64,000 bases of DNA from positions 310,001-374,000 of the forward strand of contig JAMXDE010000013.1 of NCBI GenBank assembly GCA_026770025.1. The letters are read 5' to 3'. Of this stretch, positions 54,701-62,312 are shown piece after piece. The stretch is from Craspedostauros australis. Its lineage: Eukaryota > Bacillariophyta > Bacillariophyceae > Mastogloiales > Achnanthaceae. Position 1 is the stretch's first letter; each line of letters opens with the position of its first letter. The position numbers were made by a program, and so were the translations under genes. The notes under the pieces are model-generated. The model was not told the origin of the DNA. It searched no databases and saw nothing but the letters and a program-made list of their open reading frames with translations.

Positions 54701-57700
54701 TGTCAACCGTCGACTCGTGCAATGTCCAGCTCAGCGTCAAGCATAATGGGGACGGCAATGGATTGCAATTCTTTGCGCACGACGTCTGCTGCCTCATCCC
54801 AACGATGTACAGCACCATAGTGGAGAAATTACTACGCGGGGGCACATCGAGGGATCTGGCTCGCATCCTCCATGAGAAAGGCATTGACGACGATGGCGAC
54901 GGTGGCTTCCCATTCCACAAGATGGCTATGGTCGGCCACACGGAATTGACTCGGAAGTCATTGAACGGATTGATCCTGAAGGTGTCGAAACGTCGCTGGG
55001 CGCGGATCGGAGAGCCAGAAATGTACCTGCTGAAGATTGGTGGCAACATCACATCGTTGAGAGAGTTCACGGCATTATGCAACATCGAACGGTTGCCTCT
55101 GCTCAAATACCTGCTCGGTCAGCACTTGAAGGGCGATGGGGAGGGCACGCGCGATGGCATGCTGGACCCGAACAAGCGGCCAGGCAGAGATGGCAGGATA
55201 TCTTCCGACGAAAAGAGCAGACTGCTGAAGAAGATGGGCGGAGTCCAAGCCTTGGGCAAAGGATTCACGTCGTATGCGGAGAAGAAGTTCAATCCTTCGC
55301 AGCTCACTGCCATCTCTGCCTCTGCCAAGGGCTACGGAGACGGTGGATTCACATTGATCAAGGTACGTGCACATGCAGATACGCGTAGAACACAAAGCAG
55401 AATCTGCGATGTGGTACGAGCAAGCATGGATGAATGAATGAATGCATCTTGCACGGTGGCGACGGGGCTGGACGATAGAAGTGATCATTGGATCTACTCT
55501 TACGTACTGCGACGCTGGAGAGAGGTGTTGCCTGCCGCATGCCCTGTGCGTGTGCTTTGATGCTTTCTTGGCGAGTGCATACTTTGGAGAAGGCACAGTG
55601 AGTGGGCGTGTATGGGTATGGGGGCGAAACGCTCACCAGTTGTTTCATCCGTCTTTGTATCTGACTTTGCAATGATGCTTCATACGGAAGTCGATGCCAT
55701 CTATTCCACATCTCTCCAACTCACTACGACCAACCTCGCTGAATCATGATGGCCATGTTGGGCATGCTAAACAGGGACCGCCCGGCACTGGAAGTAAGTT
55801 TGCTGCATGCCTATCCGTGCTATTTGTATGAAGTGTATGTTTGGCCACAGGTGAACTCTGCGAAAGAATGATCATTACGAGGACCATCATCGATGATGAT
55901 ACCTGATGCAGTGTGTACTCTGGTATGGCCAGGCTTATACCATACATTCGTGCTTGAACATTGTACACTGTACATTCGTATTCGCACTTGTACTTGTACT
56001 TGTACTGACATCGACACTCACACCGACACTATTCGCACCGAATTACATACTCCACTATTGCGCATCGATGCATCGATACATCATGGCACTTCGCGTCACT
56101 CCACGTCACTTCGCATCACCAAATCTTGCAGAAACGACGACGCTTGTGGCTGTCCTGAACTCCTTGCATATTCGTCAGTACAACAAGTACTACGAGGAAG
56201 TAAAGCGCATTGCAGCCATGCAGACTGGAAACCGCCAAGCAGCGTTGGCGGTGGCCCGCAAGGCAAAACCCAGGCTACTGGTATGCGCTCCATCCAATGC
56301 TGCTGTTGATAACATCATCCTCAAGATCATGGAGGATGGATTCGTGGACGGAAGCGGGAAACGGTACAACCCAAGCATGATTCGGGTGGGAGTTGGGAAA
56401 TCACCAGCCGTCAAGGATGTTGCCCTGGAAACCAAGGTGGACTCCATCCTTTCCGAACACATGGACGCGGGCCGGTTGGACTCCACGATCGCTGGCCTCC
56501 GCATGGAGCTGCAGCGTATATCTGGCGACATTGCCAAATACAGACGCCGGATCCATGCGATCTCGCAGGCGTCACCATGGCCACTTGCCAAGGACTGGGA
56601 AATCAGGATCGACGAGAAGACCTTCGATGAGACTGGCATGGTGTACTTCGTCAATCACAAGACGCAGATGACGACGTACGAATGCCCGCCGCCGCCGGAA
56701 CCTGGCGAGAGGCAATTCCCAGCAAGGGCCATGCCCGAGTACAAGTCGTACGTTGCCCGTATCGTCAAGTCCGTTGAGGGATACTTCAGCATTAAATCCA
56801 ACCTGGAGCGCACTACAATCGTGAAGGGCACTTTGGACAGCGGCGCAAATCGCATTGCTGTCCGGCAGTCGCTAGAAAGCCATGTTCTCAACTCCGTTCA
56901 CATGGTGATGACGACGCTCGGCACTGCGGGAAATCGGGTGCTTGAGGGCGTTGACAAGTTTGAGGTGGTGGTTGTGGACGAGGCGGCACAGAGCGTGGAG
57001 CCGGCAACGCTATCTGCATTGCAGTTGGGATCCCGGCATGCGGTACTCGTGGGAGATCCGCAGCAGCTGCCTGCCACAATCTTCAACGTCTCCGGACGAG
57101 GCTCGAAGTTTGACAGGAGTTTATTCCAGAGGATGGAAGAGGCTGGGCAGGACGTGTTCATGCTGAATGAGCAGTACCGAATGCATCCGCAGATATCTCA
57201 CTTTCCCCGTCACATCTTCTACGGTGGCACGCTGAAGGACGGCCCCAACGTCACCAAATCGACTTATGGGAATCCGTTGGTCAAGTCTGTATGCTCCCGC
57301 GTCCCAGCATTCAATGTGAGTTGCTGATGGTTACTGATGGTTACTGATGGTTACGATGTTTACTGATCACGGCTCATTCGATCAATGATGAGCTGTTGCC
57401 GTTCCGTCCGATCTTGCCTGTGCCCAGTGTCGTGGCGACTCCGTCGATTATGCCGGCGATGCTCAAAGTTACGAATAGGACTCAGGAATGACCCAAATCC
57501 GACCAGAATCGAGAAGGTCTGAATGGAAGCAACCCACAGTATGCTGCAACCCAGTGCAATGCGATGCTCTACGTATGATGTATCATATCACTCACATGCT
57601 GAGATGCTGTACTATACTCTGCCACTTCTTTTGCAGCCGTTCACCGTCCTTGATCTGGATTCCCGTGAGGAACGAGGCGGGACAAGTTTGGCAAATTCAA

Positions 57701-59673
57701 CCGAGGCTCATCTAGCGGTCCATCTGTACACGTCTTTACGCGACATCACCAATGGCCTGTCTGCCAAGTCGCGCGTGGCCGTCATTACACCATACAGTCA
57801 GCAAGCGGGCTTGTTGAGGCGTGTCTTTCGCGATGCGTTGGGGAACCAGTGCGATCGATTGGTGGAGGTTAACACTGTCGATGCATTCCAAGGCAGAGAG
57901 GCCAACATTGTGATCTTCTCCGCCGTCCGAGCAGCAGGCAGCCATGGCATTGGCTTCCTCAGCGATGTGCGGCGCATGAACGTGGCTCTAACCCGTGCGA
58001 AGCACTTTCTCTTCGTCATTGCGAGGTGCCAATCGATCGTTGTCAATCCATACTGGAGAGATCTGGTGGGGCATGCCAGAGAAACCAACGCAGTTGTCCG
58101 TGTTCCGATGAAGAACGGATCAAAGTTCAGCAAGGTCGATTTTGGTGCCATCACGCAATGGCAGGGAGAGAATCCGAAGCGAGTGGATCCTTTGGAACGC
58201 ATCCAGTCGGTTCAACCATCTCGGGAGCGTGCAGTAGATCCACGGCGCCGAAAGGCAACCCAAGCGGCATCATCAGGTGTTGCGAGTGGAGGAAGTGTCA
58301 GCATCGAAATCCCACCGCAGCAACAACAACAGTTGCCACCCAGTCGAACGTCGTCACAATCAGTCTCATCCTCTTCAGTTTTACAGCAACCACAGCCACG
58401 GCCACAGCCCCAACTACAGCCCCACGTACAGCAGCACACACAGGTGAAAATGCAACCACAGCTCCAGCCGCAAACGCAAATCCAACACCAACACCAAACG
58501 CAGCCAATGTTGGATACAAGGTCGCAACTGCCATTAATGTCGTTGCCACCGTCTATGCCACAAGCCACGGAACATATGAATCTGCAAGTTCAACCACAGC
58601 AACAACTGCAACCACAATCGCAACCGCAACCGACACAAAACGAAATTCATCTCCAGGCACAAATGCAGCAGCAACAGCAGCAGCAACCGTTCCAATCGCA
58701 AGTACAATCGTCAACGCACCAGCAACCAATGGTGCAGCAGCAGCAGCCGTTTCAGCCACATCCTCAGGCGCAGGCGCAGGTGCAGGTTCTGATGGGACAG
58801 CAGCAGCTTCAGACACAAATGCAACAACCACAGATTCAACAACAATTCCAAGAGCAACCGCACTCGCAGATGCATCAACTTCAGGCACAGCAGCAGCCAC
58901 AACAACACCAACAGCAGCAGCATTTTCAACCGCAAATGCAACCACAGGCGCAAGTGCAGATACAACAACCACAGATGCAGTTGCAACAACAATTCCAACC
59001 ACAAATGCAGATGCAGCTGCAAATGCAGCAACCTCAGATGCAACAAGTGCAACCGCCGCAAGGGCAGATGCAACAACAAAGCATTCGCTCACAAGCGGCA
59101 GTGCCGATGAATGCAATGCCAATCGCTGGCGCAGTTGCAGTATTGCCCCCGCCACCCTCTGCAGCGACACACAGACAGCAGCAACTTCCGCCTCCTCCTC
59201 CGCCACCACCACCCTCCGCCGCCCAATATCCACAGCACCATATGCCATCACAACTCGGGCAACACACGTATCCAGGAGCAGCACATGGCACGCAGCACCC
59301 ACCGGCAATGTACCCAAACCAAGACTACAATCAGAACCCGAGTGAAGACCAATATCAGCATCAAACTCCGCACCACGTCCGCCGTGAACATGGTGTGTCA
59401 CCACCCCCGCCACCTCCTCCTCCGCCACCACAGATGCAGCAGCAGCAACATCAGGCGAATGCATATTCACAGCCCCATCATGGTTTTCAGCCTCCTCCCC
59501 CACCTCCACCGCCACCGCCCCATCCGAGTACTTACAATCCCCACTCTGCCAATGCACAAAAGACAAGACCCAAATCGAAATGGAAAGGGAAACAGAAGCA
59601 CAAAACCAAGAACAAACAGAAGCAACGACAGAGTCAGAAGCAGAAACAACACATCCCTGGTCCATTTGGTTGA
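44846..59673 (+). CDS. SEN1: Sen1/senataxin-type SF1B RNA/DNA helicase, first exon interrupted by a LINE
   Basis: Host exons are 44846-45846, then 54567-55362 after the insertion, 55775-55793, 56132-57315 and 57637-59673; junction phases all agree, giving 1678 residues if the retrotransposon is absent. In the allele shown, the reading frame ends two codons after the insertion point. The N-terminal 300 residues are low complexity, then a Sen1-like region (NHRHYIAAWAPLCMAEARAQLL). Motif I GPPGTGKT is residues 600-607, DEAA (motif II) near 889, GDPQQLP (III) near 914, NEQYRMHPQ (IV), DAFQGRE (V) near 1082 and RRMNVALTRAK (VI) near 1111. A WW-like unit at about 755-795 lies between motifs I and II. 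The C-terminal 470 residues are Gln, Met and Pro-rich. Sen1 unwinds RNA:DNA hybrids in transcription termination. The symbol is by family resemblance. Confidence 0.85.
45829..45846 (+). repeat. Target site duplication, left copy
   Basis: The 18-bp sequence TGATATCCTGGGTGACAT ends at the 5' boundary of the retrotransposon and is repeated at 54549-54566. Confidence 0.9.
45871..48354 (+). CDS. LINE ORF1 protein (RNA-binding-like)
   Basis: Two ATGs compete: 45871 (827 residues) and 45946 (802 residues). The start is rich in Gly and Arg (GRGRSGRGGRQARGKGAHGG), an RGG-like nucleic acid binding segment, then Lys-rich (PTKKSPKK). The middle is globular without a domain I can name; the tail is strongly acidic (EDDESDDEEQSVEDMETEDP). 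No zinc knuckle of the gag type was seen. In LINEs, ORF1 binds the element RNA to form the RNP. The frame stays open for 2.5 kb. ORF1 ends in TAA followed by a run of 16 A. Confidence 0.8.
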   Translation: MTYVGPVQKLLRRTRRNTTSTKLLTMVRTDAQNDVGKANQTPRKPPTMGRGRSGRGGRQARGKGAHGGGRGGKRQARDSPTKKSPKKGAIQNENRWIWSHQHERSWGDILRERNLMTRGTEPFTATTGEDGALDESIAFVREMSDELADGATLEQWKVLFEDAYDNKLPAESNLQVIQVMVRLVATSNIFSSSMWKLGQIKATHETSAWIAARVVFMQVKGIRFDDDEDKDEAQATSPNPSSKKKSRKPRRKVMAYPRKAPQARELQSVNDVLSDFHKTFFDVRLPMSREGSETPLVQVIASLNALRAFIFRADSKAQILAWRKSKELRPWTVADVAWTNRETLKQFVESLYARTGFMTYTRIWVAHKQDLDVFEDDGTLAAAAISFRKSDIQEHNVVAAGWLFGSHSSMNTDDLAEVINVNELVKNQFVVQLRVREIQLVRRRGRRPDTDDFRNRPRATHIMCGESKSRVCRVAMKEMFNHRADTVRLLGKQMRFMPDALDQRFHHPPSELANLSSMVAHQVAFEKKMMTQGVYSIMQLDVEVPIWNLTLREVVMNLRSFEDPDYTLFVSVDTDKADRNRTFFVFHPKRQVEARELISKLPFFCSKKLDHKCQGWFTPEAWAQNEFYDVDWETGLVRSKEELEMGQLVQAGAHFLDLDEEEMIGLTAADVGWEGYVDENGKMKPVPLLKFEVEMTSNPRIQNGDNGTVATFATATVAQQSAHVGTAIANTARNKSANPRQFAADPSAKTDFDVDNPGISIPEGEESVSDDGELSMAAGTDGKESSATSSEDDESDDEEQSVEDMETEDPMDTEQTKQAGADAARVE
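48353..48973 (+). repeat. A16 run and (CAA)n inter-ORF spacer of the LINE
   Basis: The ORF1 stop overlaps a 16-A run (48353-48368). The following 600 bp is mostly CAA, CAG and ACA-type simple sequence, with 21 AAC units at 48678-48740. It has no coding pattern. An AC-rich, poorly structured spacer of this length may serve ORF2 translation, but this is a guess. Confidence 0.75.
48974..54442 (+). CDS. LINE ORF2: endonuclease, reverse transcriptase, RNase H, zinc knuckle
   Basis: 1822 residues from ATG 48974. The APE-like endonuclease occupies about residues 1-290 (IRIVYQNVAQ, CMAETNIRW, and SDHRAVWIDIS at 281). Reverse transcriptase: FGSRKCRSAISA near 719, FCSNDAKSCYDRI near 753, GIGQGNGAGPAIW near 818 and the catalytic FVDDTDL near 864. 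The RNase H core near 1356-1490 has SDGSF, RSELAG, LALDGKQ and VKGHQDD in order. A C2HC zinc motif (CQFCHHEETTEHVLQC) lies near 1611. Protein order EN-RT-RNH-zinc matches RNase H-bearing LINE clades. It nicks target DNA and reverse-transcribes the element RNA there. No frame break. Confidence 0.9.
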   Translation: MTDQEALDAASRLNDACGDPMTEKAKATIRIVYQNVAQLPIHTYQQKNEEIFGFIKSSDLDMLCMAETNIRWDYARPHDQWAERSRRQLPRSKHSFAYNTHEDKRDPRLYGGAGVVVTAQMAARTFQTGTDESGMGRWCWTLTEGKGTKRLRVIAAYRPCRSTEGATTVWAQQTRALHATGREEDPHEAWITDITAEIHKWKADGDTIVLGVDLNDDVMDSPTAKRLEAAGLQNTVQKRIGRDLSRRATQQRNRSGIPIDAIFASEGVVLEKAGYLEFGAAIPSDHRAVWIDISFDQVLGTGIKPVRKATPRRLVLSDPRVMQRYNDALLEEYGRHNIFDRTQKMWLTAKTQGWRLTHDQRRQYDKLLTQTYEIRRHAEKGCRKLKMGGAAWSPELQHARNVIKHWSLEVKHLAGVKVSSSLRCRTRKLVGLEVGETLLQAQQRRSEAYTTYYKQKKDHEKARQEFLVQIARQRHDAHEQEYEAALQSLMNREKQREQAGRLRAVFGQDKSMTTKVLFTDDEGRLQECTEQHDIVTACIRENKRRFSQADQTPCMSGQTKRIMDRIWNPALETQLINAQGSTPEVPDPMTHALLQSLQPIAQDKEELTTEEHIKAWKRQTELTNSEPSTPHFGHYKAAMSVKSLADADMMLRDIPYQTGHSPRPWQRITDVEILKKAQVFNIEKMRTIQLMDAQFNLNNKRLGRQMMQTAEKAGWLSGFQFGSRKCRSAISAALNKRISIDLGFQRKVAVSFCSNDAKSCYDRIVPNFAATVMMAAGANRSATRSMFKTLRDAQHHISTAYGVSDRSYGRGADCQMHGIGQGNGAGPAIWAVISSVMFNAMGLLGHASPLQTPDEQTISILGSAFVDDTDLVRLETGGTVTADTEAFKAMVQDWSKLLHVTGGALVPSKSAWWAMQPEFVSGQWTWQDANPLTTININDGHDSAAEIPYKPMDQPLFTLGVFIDFDGNQEAQADRLRKKAEEFGGRMRTAKISPADARSALTLRFMKTIEYALPMVQLTRPQWRRIMAPALLAALPKMGVSRNFPRDLVYGTTSLGGLGIINPANMQLISQVQLAFDEVHRGTQTGEMIKCSILALKEELGVERSLFRYSHKDIGHCATSCWVTGLWQQLHDTSIDILETTKSATRQRRGDKCLMDIWLSQGVKGAQLYHLNMVRQKLGVIRMSDITSANGTRILAEAHDGIAASTLPKQWASQPDRLPSGWWKEWQRWCKFMCFRGLTLHQPLGRWHSDDRTWRWWKLPYTDVIFDMATRPIQRYRQRLTSRTRRQRFTRAGHVEVLPAGAKRVSVTMIETGIEWDGHVGLAEPSDEPSEGYNPVEQLQGELQPHDAVRAARRGKLLVVSDGSFKDFRGTSSSILFDAESNASMSCNTFVPGPREVQSAYRSELAGVWASLAVISRMPGLDEDCVITLALDGKQAMLRAQEDELRPHQRDWDVLTEIRKLRQQIRATLKWEWVKGHQDDTGKTLTTLERLNVIVDDNAKRFWAETAQRRMVKRWNTSTDRWRLRLRDTDASHVDKHALNEILQAAEAATYWSSKFQWEDEQAAAVDWHTYRSTRSANKSKAMVTFMSKWSSGFIGVNKKLHQMGQRPTAKCQFCHHEETTEHVLQCPEHQEAWQDSTAELIATMVRIGTSPRLVQNMRVGLVRWRRKLRTDGPQSAVGWYPLLAGFLHKDWVRTQRQWMKTHECLFPDARAWAGEVTRWIWKVPWTIWTARNAKVHDGDQHPTTQELRRQVRRITQSASQDMTASELQLLRDGRNIEYGTETQMRQWVHSMTAVQAAVKARRRSRSMQAERQAMATWLGLD
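54443..54548 (+). other. LINE 3' untranslated region and (TTA)4 tail
   Basis: About 106 nt after the ORF2 stop, including a GC-rich hairpin-capable segment near 54470-54500 (GGTCCTACGGGGCC), ending in four TTA units at 54537-54548. Confidence 0.7.
54549..54566 (+). repeat. Target site duplication, right copy
   Basis: Identical to 45829-45846. Past it the host frame resumes with GQYFERN. Confidence 0.9.
55363..55774 (+). other. Helicase intron 1 (phase 0)
   Basis: Donor GTACGT at 55363, acceptor ACAG ending 55774. No other gene inside. Confidence 0.85.
55775..55793 (+). other. 19-nt microexon encoding the Walker A loop of the helicase
   Basis: Nineteen nucleotides (GGA CCG CCC GGC ACT GGA A) between ACAG at 55771-55774 and GTAAGT at 55794. 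They encode GPPGTG and the first base of the catalytic Lys. Exon 54567-55362 ends FTLIK at phase 0 and exon 56132 starts with AA then ACG, so the three pieces read FTLIK-GPPGTG-KTTTLV. Confidence 0.85.
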
Positions 59674-60185
59674 TTGGAGCGGACCATTCTCCCTACCATA
59701 TTTACTTGTACCTACGTACATATAGTATGTGCGAGCTATTATCTTTGCAACACCCGTGTTATGTTCGCAACGAGGAGTGAAGGAGGAAACTAGCGACAGA
59801 GGCTTGTCACAAACTTGCTGGCATAGTTGTAGGTACCATGCATCACATTGTGGCCCCGGTCAGCAAGTGCAGGAGGGTGCCGAGGTTTCGGAGAGAGGCG
59901 CAACAACGCAACTCGAGCCCAAACCTGACACTTCGGAACCATCGCAATCGTGGATGCGATCAGTCACGAATAGTTGATGTCTCAACATGCCACAACCACC
60001 AACCAAATCGAAAACGACTCGAACATTTCTCAAACGAGTGGGGCAGAGCGTTGATCGTAACTGAATGCTCCAGGGCTGCCTTGTTGTCTGGCATACATTT
60101 GCTCTGCTCGCACATACTAGTAGTACCGCACCAAGTAGGTCGTATGGTACGCTGCAGATAATCCGTTCATATTATAAATCGGAGT
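59674..60185. other. Intergenic between the helicase and the RRM gene
   Basis: 3' flank of the helicase and 5' flank of the RRM gene, about 0.5 kb. No gene or repeat seen. Confidence 0.55.
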
Positions 60186-62099
60186 ATGAGACGAGGCAAC
60201 AGAATGGTGTGTTCAAGGCTGGTGTTTCTTGCGGCTCTGGCCACATCGGTGCATCATGCGGCGTGCTTCACGCGTGCAGCGCCAGGCTTCACGCACAGTG
60301 CTGCATTCGCGAGCATCTCGAGGTCTACCCGTGGGTCATCTGGGGTTGCTTGGATGGCCAGATCGAGACCTCCTCCCGAATTCGTGGTCATCTCCGACGA
60401 CGATGATGTCGATGTCGATGTCAGCCAGGATGGAGATGGTTCTTCTCCAACGGAATCGACAGATGATGACTGGTCAACACCACCGCCAGATTTCATCGTT
60501 GTTAATGATGACGACGATGCCAATGATGGCCAGGAAGAGAAGACTGACAACCGCTCTGGCAACAAGAGTCGATTGGATGGAGCAGACACAACCAATTCCA
60601 TGAATGCTCCGCATAAGGCATGGAACGCACCGGCACCAAGGTCGACGTCGAATGTGGATCAAAAGAAGCCACCCATGAGGGCAAGGCCAATGCGTCCATC
60701 TCGCAAGCGACGTCAGGCGGGAAATATGGCCGGCACGTCGTGGATGCAGAAGAATAGCAAGTTCGCTGTTCCCGGCAGTCCACAATCGCAACAACAGGAG
60801 CAGCAGCAGCAGAACGTCGGCAAGAACACAGCAACAAGGACGACAGCATCTGATGACCAGAAGCGCAGCGATACCAATGGCAATGAGAACGGCGATGACA
60901 ACAGCGGTGCCAACGACAATCGCCCTCGACGAGCAAGTGATTCATTCGCGGCTGGCAACATCGACACGTTCCGCACAACCAGAGTGTTCGTTCAGGGCAT
61001 TCCAGACGACGCATCGTGGCAGGATCTGAAAGATCACTTCCGCGATAGCATCGAGAATAGCCAGGTGGTCTTTGCATCCGTCAGCGTCGATCCGCAGACC
61101 GGTCAGTCCAAGGGCCATGGCATCGTACAATTCGAAACGCCGGACATGGCCCAAACTGCCATTCGGTTGATGAGGCAGTATCCGTTGAAGGGATCCAAGC
61201 TGTACGTGCGCGAGGATGTCCAGGAGGCCAGCTCGGGACCTTCCTCATACGGCAAGCGTTTTGAATTTGACAACGTCGACAGCGAAGATGACGACAGATA
61301 CGGATCCTTCCGACGCAACCGCCCACCGCAGAAGTGGAAGTGCGCCGACGAGGAGAACGCCTCGTACCTTTCTCAAGACGAAGCGACCGCCATCGAATCT
61401 CACATCAAGGCGCGCGATGACGCACGGCGCCGCAAGAAGTTCGAGATTTCGGATAAGATCCGCGAGGATCTCAAGGAGGAGTTCGGCGTGTTTCTCGACG
61501 ATCGCTTGAAGCTGTGGTGGACGTCCACCGATGGCGGTCGTTCCGTGCCGCAGAGCATACACGACGTCAAAGGCGAAGGTCGGTGGGGAACGCGCAACGC
61601 AGAATGGCGTCAAATACCAACAACACCTGAGAATGATGCCTGCGTAGATCCCGACCTGGTGGAAGGACTGCTGAAGCAGCGAGACATAGCCCGGCGAGAG
61701 AAGGACTTTTCGACTGCTGACCGTTTGTTGGAGCAAGCCCGCACGGCACCGGATGGAGACCTCGCGCTTCGTATTCATGACGAGAGCAGGACGTGGCGTA
61801 TCTGGACAGACGCCCCACCACCGCGCTCAGCTCGATCTCGCGGGGATGGTGATGAGTATTCACGTACCGGTCGCGATGGTGATGAGTATTCGCGTACCGG
61901 TCGCGATGGTGGTGGGGATGGTGGGGGCAGAAGTGACCCACAATCGTCGATGGAGACTGCCGCGCAACAGTGCATCAACATTGTCAAGACTCACGAACCG
62001 GACAAGGTCGGAGAGATGCAGATGGTCTTGTCCAAGTTTCCAGGTCGGGAGTATCAGATCTTGAAGCGAGTGAAGAAGCAGTACTTGCAGCAGGAGTGA
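60186..62099 (+). CDS. RRM protein with CysRS-like helical modules and a plastid-type presequence
   Basis: A 637-residue intronless protein from ATG 60186 (a second ATG, 60204, starts the same signal peptide). The N-terminus is MVCSRLVFLAALATSVHHAACFTRAAP: a signal peptide followed by an Ala-Cys-Phe cleavage context, close to the ASAFAP type used for plastid import in complex algae. An acidic, Gln-rich stretch follows to residue 250. One RRM lies at about 263-345 (TRVFVQGIPDDASWQDL and GHGIVQFETPDMA as RNP motifs). Two helical hairpins follow at about 400-445 and 497-550 (DKIREDLKEEFGVFLDDRLKLWW; RDIARREKDFSTADRLLEQ), resembling cysteinyl-tRNA synthetase C-terminal modules. A 30-bp tandem (RDGDEYSRTG) lies near the end. 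Role: plastid RNA binding is inferred; no catalytic residue of CysRS is present. Confidence 0.8.
   Translation: MRRGNRMVCSRLVFLAALATSVHHAACFTRAAPGFTHSAAFASISRSTRGSSGVAWMARSRPPPEFVVISDDDDVDVDVSQDGDGSSPTESTDDDWSTPPPDFIVVNDDDDANDGQEEKTDNRSGNKSRLDGADTTNSMNAPHKAWNAPAPRSTSNVDQKKPPMRARPMRPSRKRRQAGNMAGTSWMQKNSKFAVPGSPQSQQQEQQQQNVGKNTATRTTASDDQKRSDTNGNENGDDNSGANDNRPRRASDSFAAGNIDTFRTTRVFVQGIPDDASWQDLKDHFRDSIENSQVVFASVSVDPQTGQSKGHGIVQFETPDMAQTAIRLMRQYPLKGSKLYVREDVQEASSGPSSYGKRFEFDNVDSEDDDRYGSFRRNRPPQKWKCADEENASYLSQDEATAIESHIKARDDARRRKKFEISDKIREDLKEEFGVFLDDRLKLWWTSTDGGRSVPQSIHDVKGEGRWGTRNAEWRQIPTTPENDACVDPDLVEGLLKQRDIARREKDFSTADRLLEQARTAPDGDLALRIHDESRTWRIWTDAPPPRSARSRGDGDEYSRTGRDGDEYSRTGRDGGGDGGGRSDPQSSMETAAQQCINIVKTHEPDKVGEMQMVLSKFPGREYQILKRVKKQYLQQE
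61842..61910 (+). repeat. 30-bp coding tandem repeat
   Basis: About two and a third copies of a unit encoding RDGDEYSRTG in the RRM protein. Confidence 0.8.
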
Positions 62100-62312
62100 G
62101 CGACACGGCGTTGTTTTGTCGCCATATGGTACTCCACCACGAACATGATTCATTCCGCAGCAGATAGAGTATTATCGTGAAGAACTATAGAGGACAGTAG
62201 GTCTCGCAACACGCTTGTTCAGCTTGCATTACTTGATACAGGATGGTAGAGCACAGCGACTCCGCCAACCATGCCGTTGCTGCCGCTGCGGTTTCCACCG
62301 CTCCATCACAGC
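62100..62312. other. Convergent intergenic gap
   Basis: 213 bp between the RRM and phosphatase stop codons. Nothing recognised. Confidence 0.5.

Noticed and set aside
58026-59345. Plus-strand 439-codon frame rich in Thr and Ala
   Set aside because: A shifted reading of the Gln-rich repeats in the helicase tail; the helicase frame has the motifs.
58553-59665. Minus-strand 370-codon frame over the helicase tail
   Set aside because: A product of the same repeats; Val, Ala and Ser composition with no domain.
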